A DNA stretch of 64,000 nucleotides from positions 1 through 64,000 of the forward strand of contig JBBELK010000491.1 in NCBI GenBank assembly GCA_037783545.1. Direction: 5' to 3'. The first letter of the stretch is position 1. Every line of letters starts with the position of its first letter. Below, in pieces: positions 22,101 through 33,676 of the stretch. The position numbers and the translations under genes were made by a program. The stretch is from Henricia sp. BOLD:AAB3569 (taxonomy: Eukaryota > Echinodermata > Asteroidea > Spinulosida > Echinasteridae). The notes beneath the pieces were generated by a model. That model saw only the letters and a list, made by a program, of their open reading frames with translations, was not told the DNA's origin and searched no databases.

Positions 22101-25100
22101 CACCGTTATTTATTATTTTTCAGGTCGTGCTTCAAGTTCCTTCACCAGAGACTCTTGTCCAAGACACAGAAACCTTCGACAAGTTGAAACAGTCCAATGA
22201 GCATCGACATCAGGTCATATTTGACATTCTTGGTCGCCTAGGACTGGAGTGTGCTGTATCAGATATTCCAAATTTGACTTGCTGTTACCTGCTTGGAATA
22301 GATAAGGTACTTATAGACCTTTTGCACAGGCGGCCATGATGGGGGGCAATCACATTGTCACCATGCATCATGCACAAGTAGGCACTTTGTGAATCTATTG
22401 TCACATCATTTCAATATGAAAACCTGCCCCCTGTCATGACCACTGGTGCAAAGAGTCTATTCAATGGCTTGTGAAGTTTCCTTAAAGATATATTGGAAAC
22501 CTGTTACAAACGGCGTTATTTCCATGTTTGACTGAGGATGTGTACGATAAAGGTCCAGCGTTGTAGCCAAGCATTTTTCACTGGGGGCATTGCTTTTTAG
22601 TGGGCACTACATGTATCTGGATTTTTTCGTGGGGGCGTGGCATTATATTATTTAATATTTAGGCTGGTTTCCCTGGGATAATGTGAGGAAATGGAGCTGT
22701 TATACCATGGTTGTTTAGTACAAAGACTACTACAAAGCTTGTGGCTCTCAGAGTTCACTGTGTACTGGTACATGTAGTTGTTTTTCACTCATTCTAACTC
22801 TCTCTGTAGCAAGCTTTGGGTAGTTTCATGAAGTGCATACGACCAGCATTGGCAAACGGGAAGTTAACGAGCCGGTACCTGACTATGCAGTTTGATAGTG
22901 ACTCCAGCATGATGAGTGAAGTGACACCAGACTTTCTGCCTATCATCACAGACGACACTGTGACAGAACATCAAACGTTCAATCTTGACGTTTACAAGAA
23001 ACATCTGAATTCCAGAGTGCTTGGGAATGTGGTTTTGTACACAGAAGTGATACCAACAACCATGGTGCTGTTTGAGAGGTTTGTTAATTACAGGCCAGCA
23101 GCCGATTTCTGCAACTTTCGCAACTTTTTATTACGTAAGGGACCGTCCAAAGTTGTCAAAATTAACACGGTTCTACAAAGCGTAGGAAAGGGGGGCGGCC
23201 GAAGGGCGCATAGGACTTTACATGCATTGTAAAATGTTGACATTTCAACAAATGTGTATATTTCAGGGGGAGGGAGGGGGGAGGGGGTCTTAAAAAATAC
23301 TCTGTAGAACTGTGAAAATGTTGACAACTTTGGACGGCCCTTAAGCTATGTGCTTTTTCGTAAAATCGGCTGCTGAACATTTCCTTTGGAAACTAACTGA
23401 AATTTTTAAGAAGACTACTTCGGTCAGAAAGTGAGGCCAATAATTTTACAATCTGAAAAGATTACTAAAACTTTGAATATTCCTTCAAATGTAATAACAT
23501 AGATTCCTTCATTATACCTATACTATTTTCTTTCAGTTTCATGTTTAAGGTGCCACAAGATGTTGGAGTTGTTGCCATAGCGACCACAATGACTCGAGGC
23601 AGAGGTGAGTGTGTAGACCGTATTGAATAGCTGCCATTTCGGGGGGCACCTTTTGTTACTTAAACTGTTCAACAATGGAAGCACAATATGAGCAACCATG
23701 CATGTCCTCAAGGAACAAAGAAACTGCCCCACGAAATGGCGGCTATTCGATACGGTCTATAGACCCCTTTGCACCAGCGGCCATGTTGTGTCTATATACC
23801 AGTGTGTCTCTGACCACGTTCTCACTAGAGAAATTGCTTCGCTCGACGAAGATTAGTTTATCATTAGTTAATGAAGCGTGCGTTCACATCTCACTTAAAG
23901 GCAGGGGCTCGTCAGCAATGCGCGCGCCAAATTTGTGCCACGAAATATGCTGCTCCATGTAGCAAAGACACGGAGCTGTGTATTTTGAGGGACGAATTTG
24001 ACGCGCGCGCATTGCTGACGAGCCTGTGCCTTTAACGAAGATCGAACGAAGAGCAGTACCATTCACATTAGACAACCGCTAACAAAGATCGAATGGGAGG
24101 CCACTTTGGTGCATCAATAACAACGCTTGCGCTTGGCAGCAACCAGGCCTGCCAAATCGCTTCTTCGAGCGAAGGGAGCGTTTACATTACAAATTTGCTT
24201 CGTCGAATGAAGCGATCTCTTTGTGAAATGAAGAGATTATAATCTTTGTCGATTAAAGAGGCATTCATTCTCGTCAGGAAATCTCTTCGTCGAATCATCA
24301 TCGAATCTTCGTCGAACGAAGCAATTTCTCTGATGAGAACGGGGTCTATTGTCATGTTTAGGGCGTGGTGGTAACAAGTGGCTTGGACCCAGAGGCTGTG
24401 CTATGTTCTCCTTGCATGTACGTATACCGTTTGGCTCGGAGTTTGTAGACAAACTTCCCTTTCTTCAGCACATTGCATCTGCTGCTGTTGTGGAGGCTAT
24501 TCGATCCATTCAAGGCTATCAGGTAGGGCCTTATCCATTCTAGTACTACAGTCCATTAAACAAAATGTTTTGAAGTGTGTTAACTAAAACTGTTAAACTT
24601 GTTGACTCATGTTTGACCTCGTTCTCATTAGTGAAATCGCTTTGTTCATTGAAAATTTAACGATGATTTGATGATTAGAATCGCTTCATCCGATAAAACA
24701 AATAGCTTCGTTCGACGAAGAGATCGCTTCATTCAACGAATCAAATTTGTAATGTGAAAGATTTGACACGTAACGAGATGGGGGTGTTGCACAGCTTTAT
24801 TCGATCTTCGTTAGTGGTGATCTAATGTGAACGGTACTGCTCTATGTTCGTTCGAGCTTCGTTAAGTGAGATGTGAACGCACGCTTCATTAACTAATGAT
24901 GATTAACTAATCTTTGTCGAACGAAGCAATTTTCCTTACGAGAACAGGGTCTTTGATGTTCTTTACTATTATATTCAGCCTTATAATCAAGCGCATGATG
25001 TCAAATGAATAATTGAACTGACATTGCAGGATATTGACCTGAGACTGAAATGGCCTAATGACATTTACTATGGAGATAAGATGAAGCTGGGTGGAGTTAT

Positions 25101-27286
25101 CGTCAACTCAAGCGCACTGGACAAAGTCTTCCATGCCATTATTGGTAAGTTAAAAAACTACAAGTTTAAATAAAGGTGGATTTACCTTTTTCACCCATTG
25201 CGCACCTGAATTTAATGCGCATTGCTTCAGGAAAACTCAGCACAGATAGAAATTAGAGTAAATTGACGCACTATGAAAACCACAAAATCAACTTGAAAAG
25301 CAAAGTTTTCTTTGTAATTTTCATTGTAATTTTCATTGTCCATTTTTTTCATAAGGTAAAATTAAAAAAGGGACTCCCTCTAACGCCCCTATATCTCAAC
25401 ACACTCTTCCCTTTTGTTAATGCACCAACACCCCCTAAAGGCATTCTTTGGAAATTCCTTGGATGTTTGAGACACAATGAGGAAACAATGGTAGGGGGGA
25501 TTCCCTCTAGCTGCCACATATCATGCTGCATTTGGATATTTAATAAATTCAGTGACTTTCTATTTGATTTCTCCCCCATAGGATGTGGTTTTAATGTGAC
25601 TAACAATGACCCAACAATCTGCATCAATGATCTTGTTACACTACACAACCAACAAACTGGAGATAACTTGCCACTGTTGTCTGTAGAGGAACTCATTGCA
25701 AGAACTATTAGTCAAATGGAACAACTTATCACGACGTTTCAATGTGACGGGCCGGCATCCTTTCTCCAGATGTACTACAAACGATGGCTGCACAGGTATT
25801 GTTTTGTCACTGTTGTTGTTATGTTAGCAGGGTTGTAGTCGAGTCCTCACAAGCCTTCACAAGTCCACCACAAGTCCCTGGGTCTTTATGCAAGTCACAA
25901 GCTATTCAAATGAACTCCAACAAAGGCATTCTTTTGTGCGTGTTCATCCTTTGCTTCTTGTTACAGGACTTGCGACAAACTTGTCAAGGACTTGTAATTC
26001 TATCGGCTCTGGACTTGTGATAAACTTGTAATGGACTGGACTAGAACCCTGCTTGTTAGGAGTAAATGTTAACCACTTGACGTGTAAATACATTCTGACA
26101 ATGTATAGTCACAGGGGCGGTTGACTCAGAGTGTTGCAAGGTATGATATTTTGGTGAGAAGATTCATACAACTTAATGTAGAAATGACTCTCATCCTTGT
26201 TACTGGACTTGCGACGGACTTGTCAGTATTTGTGGTGCTTGACCTGGTCATAGCTTTTGGAGTTTTTTTGGCCAGTTTTGTTTTTGTTAACCGTACATAT
26301 TCATGACCTGCAATCCTACTATTCTACTCTGCATGAAACAGTTGATGATTTTAATTTACTCCAAAGTCCAAACAGAGCCCAGTTTAATGGTTCAGGTTTT
26401 TCCATATTTTTGAGAGTGAATGATGTTAGTAATAAGTATTATATACCTCATGCGTAGATTCCTGTCATCTGATTGGTTAAAAGAAGGGGCATTGAATCAG
26501 CTAGACCCGGCGTGTGTAGAATTATGACCGTGTCCACGGGCATAGTCATTTAGCGGGTTCCGGACGCGCGCACATGTGTTAGCATAGCTGTGTTAGCATA
26601 ACTATGCAGCTGCGCGCTTCACGTAAACGTAATTTAGCAGGACGGTAATGGCGGAATCTCGACGAAGTCGTTTTGTCGTCTGTCGTAGATGATGAAGTCC
26701 TTAAGAAAATAAGAGAAGTGGCCTAGAGTGAAAACTGTGTCAGGTGAAATGTGCTACTAAAGTGCTACAATTTTTTGCTGTAAATATACAACTTTTCCGC
26801 CGTAGACCATCTTCCGAAATTGAAACCCTGACCACTGTCATGACTGTGACTGTGTATCGTTACTTTTAACCAACCTGATGACCACAATCTACACGTTCGG
26901 TATATAAAACAAATATTGACTGCTGTTTATTTGGGTCATGGTTAAGATTATAGGCCCTCGGTGATCTCGAAGCCATGACTTTGCCCCTCGGCTTCCGCCT
27001 CGGGGCACAGTCATGGCTTCGAGATCACCTTGGGCCTAAAATTTTAACCATGCCCCTCATTGCAGTCAATATTTGTATAATATTTATTGTTTACATGTAT
27101 TAACTCAGTGGCAGTAAAGTGCGCCTAGAAAGCGAGACAGGACCAGAAGTAACGGTGGAAGGACTAGATAAGTTTGGTTTCCTCTTGGTCAAAGATCAAC
27201 AGGGGGCGCTTCACAGCGTCCAACCAGATGGGAACAGCTTTGACATGACCAAGAATTTAGTACTAATGAAGGAAAGACTTAAATAA
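19150..27286 (+). CDS. HLCS: Holocarboxylase synthetase (biotin-protein ligase), complete, 10 coding exons
   Basis: Joins biotin to the target lysine of biotin-dependent carboxylases via biotinyl-AMP (family knowledge). Coding exons: 19150-19410, 19839-20190, 20745-21523, 22124-22306, 22810-23078, 23537-23604, 24362-24522, 25030-25144, 25582-25795, 27109-27286. All have GT-AG borders, and the total is 2580 bp, exactly 859 residues plus TAA. The start [10 protein letters not shown] resembles the long animal HLCS isoform. The N-terminal BPL_N/glutamine-amidotransferase-like region begins near residue 305 ([12 protein letters not shown]). The ligase core has the adenylate-binding motif GRGRGGNKW at 636-644, KWPNDIYY from 698 and KLGGV at 710-714, then GCGFNVTN. 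The C-terminal cap domain is in the last exon ([11 protein letters not shown]). The TAA overlaps an AATAAA at 27282-27287. Introns hold many foldback elements, but no exon is damaged. Confidence 0.95.
20200..20305 (+). repeat. G-rich minisatellite, 37-39 bp unit, about 2.7 copies
   Basis: Units built from TTTTGTGGGGTGATTGGGT and GGGTGGGGC. It begins ten bases after the donor of HLCS exon 19839-20190. Confidence 0.85.
20444..20499 (+). mobile_element. 5'-truncated SINE tail with flanking target repeat
   Basis: GGAATCCTTGGTATGAATAC, then AGAAAGAAATAGTAATAATA matches the tail of the SINE at 11529-11812. It is bracketed by near-identical TGTTTAGCACAA (left) and TGCTTAGCACAA (right), a likely target-site duplication. 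It lies in an HLCS intron. Confidence 0.75.
21595..21812. mobile_element. MITE-like element, family D
   Basis: Shares CCAAACTATTTTTCTGCAAG, CCTCGCTTT and GTGATAAAGGTGTA with 27537-27758. The left terminal repeat is poorly kept. HLCS intron after exon 20745-21523. Confidence 0.65.
22312..22462. mobile_element. MITE-like element, family A, second copy
   Basis: Ends ATAGACCTTTTGCACAGGCG and GTGCAAAGAGTCTAT are inverted. The interior CAATCACATTGTCACCATGC is the reverse complement of the 3772-3911 copy. HLCS intron. Confidence 0.75.
23098..23376. mobile_element. Foldback element, probably nested
   Basis: Outer ends CAGCAGCCGATTT and AAATCGGCTGCTG. Inner arms GGGACCGTCCAAAGTTGTCA (from 23138) and TTGACAACTTTGGACGGCCC (to 23340). 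It begins 20 bp past an HLCS donor. Confidence 0.8.
23613..23762. mobile_element. MITE-like element
   Basis: Ends TAGACCGTATTGAATAGCTG, CCATTTCG and CGAAATGGCGGCTATTCGAT, ACGGTCTA are inverted. It lies eight bases past the donor of HLCS exon 23537-23604. Confidence 0.85.
23814..24346. mobile_element. MITE family C, copy 1, carrying a nested insertion
   Basis: Ends GACCACGTTCTCACTAGAGA, AATTGCTTCG and CGAACGAAGCAATTTCTCTG, ATGAGAACGGGGTC. Interrupted at 23895-24035 by a separate element. It ends 15 bp before HLCS exon 24362. Confidence 0.85.
23899..24031. mobile_element. 133-bp MITE with TTAA target duplication, nested in family C
   Basis: TTAA at 23895-23898 and 24032-24035. Terminal repeats AGGCAGGGGCTCGTC and GACGAGCCTGTGCCT, and arms continue with AGCAATGCGCGCG. 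TTAA targets are typical of piggyBac-type transposases. The uninterrupted site survives in the copy at 24615-24952. Confidence 0.85.
24615..24952. mobile_element. MITE family C, copy 2
   Basis: Ends GACCTCGTTCTCATTAGTGA and GCAATTTTCCTTACGAGAAC, AGGGTC. Its interior is a reverse-oriented version of copy 1, including CGTTAAGTGAGATGTGAACG, which marks the empty target of the nested element. Confidence 0.85.
26905..27085. mobile_element. Foldback element beside the last HLCS exon
   Basis: AACAAATATTGACTGC, CATGGTTAAGATTATAGGCC and GGTGATCTCGAAGCCATGAC are mirrored by GTCATGGCTTCGAGATCACC, GGGCCTAAAATTTTAACCAT and GCAGTCAATATTTGT. It ends 24 bp before exon 27109. Confidence 0.85.
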
Positions 27287-27536
27287 ATGCAGTCTTAAAA
27301 TCTGGTAAGTCAAAGATGGAAATCCAGTAGAACTCTAGTACGCCCTCAAATCCAGGAATCTATTTTTTGTTTCAGTTGCTCACCAAATTCATTTCAAAGA
27401 GTTAAACATTTTAATGGTAACTTTAGAAAATATTGTGAAAATATCGAGTCCCAGGCTCTTTGGATGTGTTGAATTAATTCAGGTCTGGACTTGAAGAACT
27501 TGTTTTAGTGGCAACTTTCCACTTTATAGACCTTTA

Positions 27537-27758
27537 TCACGGGGCATCGATCCATCTTTGTCGGGCACGATCAGTGTGCCTTCGCGACCTACATCTACCG
27601 TTGTTGTTTTAAGAGAATCTTGATCGCGCCGCGCGTGTGATGCACACAATGAACATTTTCAACACAGGACGGACCAAACTATTTTTTTCTGCAAGCCTCG
27701 CTTTGGTTACGTTGAATAGAGAAAAAGGGAACATGGCTGCACCGTGATAAAGGTCTAT
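27537..27758. mobile_element. MITE-like element, family D, second copy
   Basis: Ends ATAGACCTTTATCACGG and CCGTGATAAAGGTCTAT are inverted. The interior CCAAACTATTTTTTTCTGCA matches 21595-21812. Confidence 0.8.
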
Positions 27759-27785
27759 TGACCCCTTTCGAACACGTGTGAATAT

Positions 27786-27996
27786 GCCATTTTGGGAGTC
27801 AAATAATGCTGAGTCAAATAATGCTGAGTCATTGTGTAAGCAATGTGCGTGCGCGTTGTGTGTCTCTCTGGTGGCCGTAACGCGGTTTAGTTCACCAATG
27901 GGAGCCTCATCATTGCGCGTTACGCGCGCTATGGACACACAACGCGCACGCACATTGCTTCCACAACGACGCGGCATTGTTTTACTCCCAAAATGA
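27786..27996. mobile_element. Foldback element
   Basis: GCCATTTTGGGAGT, GCAATGTGCGTGCGCGTTGT and ACAACGCGCACGCACATTGC, ACTCCCAAAATG are inverted. AATAATGCTGAGTC is duplicated in tandem near the left end. Confidence 0.8.
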
Positions 27997-29224
27997 CGTC
28001 ATTGGCATGAGCTCAATAGAAAAAAAAAACAGTTGAGTGTATTTCTTGTGTTCATAGTGTGGAGTGCTCATTATTAACAGCCTTGTTGCCAGTCAGAAGT
28101 GCATATGTGAAGACGATTTATAATGCGATTTACACCCAGTTTTTCCCTGAAGCCATAAACTACTCCAGCTTCAATAGAAACATTCTTGTCGTAATCGTAA
28201 ACAATCCCTGTAATCCTACTCTCTTAATCTGTCACATTTTTTCTTGGTGGTCATAAAACATGTAGCATCAACAGTGTTGGGGTTTGTTGAAAGGTGTGTT
28301 GTAAATAACATAAATTCAGTCCTTGCAAACAAAGTAGGTGTTTGTCTTGTGATCTTCTTAAAATCTTGTATATTCTGGGCCTGGTGTTTTCGATGGTAAC
28401 AATAAGCACATCATTCCAGATTTCCACTATATGCTGTTTACTGCATGGATTAACATACATGGGCCGTAATCTAAAAGCCGATATCTTGTTCGAGTGCTCC
28501 TGCATAAGGGTGAATACATTTTTAAAAGATGTGAAAGATTCACAGTTAAAAATATTAAATCATCAATGTTCATGTAAAAGTACTAGTTCATTTTGTAAAA
28601 TTCCGTAATTTTAAAATCAAAATTTTTGAGCTTTAACCTCGATCACTATTCTATGCTGAGAAATGATAGAGTATGTACTTGCCCTGGGAATAGATCTAGT
28701 CACCGAGTACAGTTTCAACCTTGTTCTCATGAACACTTATACAGTGTGCACTGATCCTGGGATTGATCACTTGAACGATTATAAACAGTAGAAATATAGA
28801 AATTATGTAAAAATTGTTCACACGGTATAACGAGTCGCGAAATTTCCGCATCGCGTTAATCGTTGATGGAAAACCGTCAGTACACTTGTTCGATTGCACA
28901 GTTGCGTTAGAATTTAACCTAACCCCCCTCGTTATCATGGAATTTTACCAAAAATAAATTGATGTAAAAGCTGGTGTATTACTGGTGATTTTCTAACGAT
29001 TTCAGATAAGTATACATATGTACCTCCTAAAAACCGCCTGGGCTCAATTTTATAACTGCAAACGAGATTATTTAATCATTTGTGCTGACACGATCAGGTT
29101 TGTGTACGTCTTCCAGACGTGGATTGAGTTTTCAATACCTGCTTCATTTCGTGGTTTCCTTCACCCCAATACGTGTGTGTAACTCAGAATTTCTTCATCG
29201 TCTTTACAGGTTTATTCATGATTA

Positions 29225-29305
29225 CAAGCTACAGTGCCACGGGTACTTTTGAGGAATACTTGGGTCCAGCACTAGAAAGAATTAATAAATATTCCCAAGA
29301 TGAAT
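29225..29305 (+). mobile_element. Degenerate SINE tail
   Basis: CTACAGTGCCACGGGTACTT, then GAGGAATACTTGG and AGAAAGAATTAATAAATATT aligns with the SINE tail at 11750-11812. The open frame through it, which looks like a short final exon, is explained by this match. Confidence 0.65.
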
Positions 29306-30536
29306 GATCCACATAGGCGGCGAAGAAAATCAGTGGTATTAGCATAAGTAATTGAATGAGTCATTTGGTGAATTTCATTAGATTACTCGGATAATTTAGA
29401 CCAAATGTGCCGGAATGGAACCAAGATGGGCCGAGACAAGCTTGCACATATATCATGAAACAAGGTTTTACATGTACATGTGTGTAGTCTCTTCATCTTG
29501 TTCACGTACTGGTCACACAAACATCTTAATTTACTGTTGGAGTAAATCATAAATTTTGAAAAATCCTCCCCACAGGTGCAAATTAACGATTCGTTTGTAG
29601 ATTTTTATGTCTGTGAATTATGGAGCTTGTAAATCAAAAGTGGTACACGTTCTTGTGAAAGAAAACAAAGTAAAATCTGTTCTTGTTGAAGGAATCGGCA
29701 AATACCTACCGTACTCTGACACGAAGAGAGCTCGGGTGCCAATTTCATAGAGGACTCTTGCTTAGTAGATAATTTTACCAGTGAAATCCTCATGTGATAG
29801 AAGTAGTGTAATGACCAGAGTCAGACCTCATTTTATCAAGCAAGGTTTTTCATGCTTATAAGAAATCGTTCATGCTTAATGCAGCTCTATGAAATTATGA
29901 ACTGGTTTCGATCCGTCTGATAGTTATCGATAATCATAATGGGAAGGGACAAAAGTTTTCTTTACCTTGATTTGATTTGATTGTCCTGTTTACAAATTTC
30001 CTTTCTGGCAGAACCTTCGAACAATTTACGTGTTTACGTGTTTAGAGGTGTAACCGAAATATAGCCGTGCAGCAATATTGCAATTAAGTTGCGCTGTGGA
30101 TATGAAAACCTAATTTTATACCACCTTTATTGAATCATACCAGTAAAATATGAACAGTTGAAACTATAGATTCACCGTGACTGTTTTGCTATGAAGTTGC
30201 ATTATGCTTTCTCGTGAAAAATTATCTGAATAACATGAAGCATGGTAGGAAAAGATTGTATGCAGCTAAATGCACAGGCTCCGCTTGATATAATATTATA
30301 ACCAGTATATCTGGTTAAATCAAAGTCGAGCTCCAATGTTGACTGATTAAAAATAGATAATTATAGTTAACAGGTTTAAGCCCAGTAAACGAGAAGAGAC
30401 GTATTGAGGAAATTGAAATGGTCATCGAAAACGAGGGTCTCATTCTTTTGTGATAAAATTTGCAAATGAAAAAGACACATGACGTAATGCAATGGCTCAG
30501 CATCTGAAACGAGGCTGCCAGTGTCGATTTGAAATT

Positions 30537-30722
30537 GTCACTATTCGCCACTTCCACGGTTCCGCCATATTGGCAAAACAGCGAGGCTTTCCTTGCATGA
30601 ACAATGACTCCCTCGCGTCGTTACCATGTCGGTTGCTGTGACGTTGACTTTTGTCCATTGTAAAATATGACGTATCCAGGAAAGCCTCGTTTTGAGCGCA
30701 ACCGTGCAAGTGGCGAATAGTA
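30537..30722. mobile_element. Foldback element
   Basis: CACTATTCGCCACTTCCACG, GTT, AGCGAGGCTTTCCT and AGGAAAGCCTCGTTTTGAGC, AACCGTGCAAGTGGCGAATA are inverted. Confidence 0.8.
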
Positions 30723-32003
30723 AAGGTAGTTGACGGCTCTGGTATCGATATGTGGACGTTCTACTCAGACCGCACTGCATTACTATACCACATGTAACAG
30801 TAACACTGACGTTCATATATATAGGCGGGATGTAGCACTTTTTAATGCCTCACACGGCAGCTGTTCTTCCACTCAATTTACTAAAAGGTCATGGAAATTT
30901 TGGAGTCAATTTCGTACCACGACGACAGTCAATTATTTTTTGCTCTAGATAATAAATATCACATGGTGTTTCATTTACTGTAGCCGTAACTCTGTATCTC
31001 GAACGAATATGCGTAATACGTTTGTGAGAATGCACTTTTTAGAAAGACGTGTACACGTACCCCCCGGTAGGCCTGTTTTGGGACTCCCTCATATCCCCTT
31101 CAGTCACAGGAATGTTTACATAAAAAAGAGTCTCTTTTAACAAATGTACACATGTGATCGAAGGGGATATTCCTATAGATCTTTGTCTTGCATTATCATA
31201 ATTGAAACTGATATATTTTTTACGGTTTTTTATGGACCTTTTTCATGTTTCTTTGTTCGTGATTTTATAACTCCAAATGTAGCTTTGAATGGAGGAAGGA
31301 AGTATATTTTATTAGTATTTCGTTGATGAATGCCAATTTGCGAACGGCTTCACGCATCATGTAACAGCCATAAAACCACAAAGACGAAAAAGTCATCAGG
31401 ATGAAACATCCAAACCGCGTGGCTTTATTATAGTTAAATTGAAGGCTTAGGGTCGAGTCACCAGGCGTCGCTTGTCTGTGCGTGCAGCGCGTCTGATTTG
31501 GTTTAATGAGAAACAGCCGAAATATACAGCCATAATAACACATGGTTTATTCATTAGTGCTGCGTAGAGTGCGGCGGATAAATTAAGCGGCTCCAAAAAG
31601 AGGATCATTTTAGGTTTAAATTTTAATGTCATGATGACTGTGAATGTTTTTCAGTAATTTGCAGATGGAAACAATTATTTTGCACGACTGAAAATAACAT
31701 GTTTGGTCGGGGCCGACCTTTATCGTGTAGGCAAAACGGCTCAATCTTTACTCCCCCATGCCCCAGTGGTACCCCCTATTTTAATGAATTTGGACGACAA
31801 GTACATGTAATATTTATGGTGCCAACGCACGGTGGCTAGGTCAAAGTTCAAGTGGTAACAAAGGACGCGGCAATAAAGCGACTGTTTGTACAGAGATGTA
31901 TCCTCGTAGTAACATGTTTGCAAAAGTGATCAGGACCTTTATCGGGTCGAGGGTCGTCTGCAGTAGCTACGCAAGCAAGTCGATAAATCGGCGAATACTG
32001 CAG

Positions 32004-32039
32004 TTGTACCATGGAATGTCTTCCTCCATGGTTGTACAT
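32004..32039. repeat. Short palindrome, recurrent type
   Basis: TTGTACCATGGAATGTCTTC, then CTCCATGGTTGTACA. The same CCATGG/CTTCC palindrome is at 41005-41042, and a half copy TTCTTCCTCCATGGTGTA is at 16932. Confidence 0.65.
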
Positions 32040-32207
32040 GTATACAATTCCGTTTGTACTTAAAGGTACACACCGGCTTCGTTGGGCTATTTTGGGCTCG
32101 AAATTGACCCATACAAGATTCTAAATGCCCTTACGAAATAAACTGAACATATCCTGAAAAGAAACCACGGAGTATTGCCGTTTTTGAGCAATTTTAAAAA
32201 AACAGGT

Positions 32208-32251
32208 CACGTGACTTTTCGGAACCAGATTCTGGTTCCGAAAAGTCACAT
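32208..32251. repeat. Hairpin inside the composite element
   Basis: Perfect 18-bp arms TGACTTTTCGGAACCAGA and TCTGGTTCCGAAAAGTCA around a single T. Confidence 0.85.
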
Positions 32252-32494
32252 GGTCTTGCGAGTTAGTTTTGTGTCCAGTCGCATGTCCAGTCACATGAAA
32301 GTTTCTTACTGCAGAACTGCACCAAATTCTACTCTGATTTTTTTCAAAATATTTATAAGTAATTGACAAAAGAGAGACTATTTATACAGACCTGAAACAA
32401 AGTTGAACATAAGTATGGAAATTCGAACATAAATTTTTGTTTCGAGAGTCCGGAGAATGGGACTCAACGAGCGCGTGCTAGTATGGCAAGATAT

Positions 32495-32997
32495 AGGGGC
32501 GTTCGAGATGCTTACACCGGGTAACACCAACTTACACCGGAGCGTTCTTTTAGCCATCACGTGATACACGAGTCTGCCCCGGTGGCAGCCACCACTGCCC
32601 GAGCTCGCGGCTAGGTCTCTGGTGTAATGACGTCATATAGTAACCGCGAGTAGTAAAACATGGCGGACAGTTTGGAATCGCGACGTGAGTACGAAGAAAA
32701 ACACAGATTTATGACACAAAATAAAAGGGAATAGGGCTGTATATACGTTTTGCTTAATCGGTAGATGTCTGTGGGCATTGACAAAGTTTATTGCGGTACT
32801 TTAGGGCAACTGTTTTTGCGTAGCGCCGGCTTCATTTTTCATCGTGAGTCAAACGATAACAGCGTTTAGAAAGCTCCACCCGGCGACAACCTTTGACATG
32901 TGTTCCCAGAAACCCCGTGTCGTTCGTTTTGCATCTTCTGGAGGCTTCCCCCGGTGTAAACCCCGTGTTACCCGGTGTAAGCATCTCGAACGCCCCT
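32495..32997. mobile_element. 503-bp MITE nested in the composite element
   Basis: Ends AGGGGCGTTCGAGATGCTTA, CACCGGGTAACAC and GTGTTACCCGGTGTAAGCAT, CTCGAACGCCCCT are perfect inverted repeats of 33 bp. Flanks are TAT-rich, which obscures the target duplication. Confidence 0.88.
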
Positions 32998-33506
32998 TAT
33001 ATACGATGGAGTGTAGTTGCCCCGCGCAGCACGGCAAATATCCCGAGTGCACACACACGGCCGGGTTGGTTGGTGGACATACGTTCGTAAAAACATGATG
33101 CTAACTTCTCTGGGGAAAACGGAAATTCATAGTCGGTCGTCCGGGCTTCCCAGTGAAATCGTGATCCGAAGATTGGAGATATCCCGAGTAGGAAAAGAGC
33201 GAATCGTTTGTGACAAAGTCGTGAAGCTCGCGCGTAGTTGCAGCGGCTGGTAAAACGTATAACCCGCCTTTCGACCGTTTTTGTTAATTTTGCACTTCTT
33301 TAGTAAATTACGGGATATTTTGATGATTTTTTTTCACAACGACAATCAAAAAAGTATTGTCAATGCTGCTACATCACTAAATCATGTAAACAGTAGGCCG
33401 GTGTGTCCCTTTAAGATGGTGCGTGTATGGACGGGGTGTGAACAAAAAAGGGAGGGAATTAGTCTGAAATGAATTTGGTTATTTAATTCAAATACAATTT
33501 CAGGCA

Positions 33507-33676
33507 TAATAGACTACTAAAGTGAAAACGTCACCCTTTGTGTGTTGCCATGGTTTTTGGGTCTACACTAAAACCAGTGAACTGTTTCCCTGCGCTATAC
33601 CAAGGGACGTTTCAGATTACCAGCGAATGTTTAGACCCAATTACCATGGCAACTGACACACTTTAGTAGTCTATTA
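33507..33676. mobile_element. MITE-like element
   Basis: TAATAGACTACTAAAGTG, GTTGCCATGGTTTTTGGGTC and GACCCAATTACCATGGCAAC, CACTTTAGTAGTCTATTA are inverted. Confidence 0.85.

Larger units (their letters stand above)
32059..33415. mobile_element. 1.36-kb composite inverted-repeat element
   Basis: Ends CTTAAAGGTACACACCGGC (32059-32077) and GCCGGTGTGTCCCTTTAAG (33397-33415) are inverted with one mismatch. It encloses a hairpin at 32208-32251 and another element at 32495-32997. No transposase frame was seen. Confidence 0.7.

Noticed and set aside
29218-29306. Final exon encoding FMITSYSATGTFEEYLGPAL and a stop
   Set aside because: Has an acceptor-like CTTTACAG and an open frame, but the sequence aligns with the SINE tail at 11750-11812.
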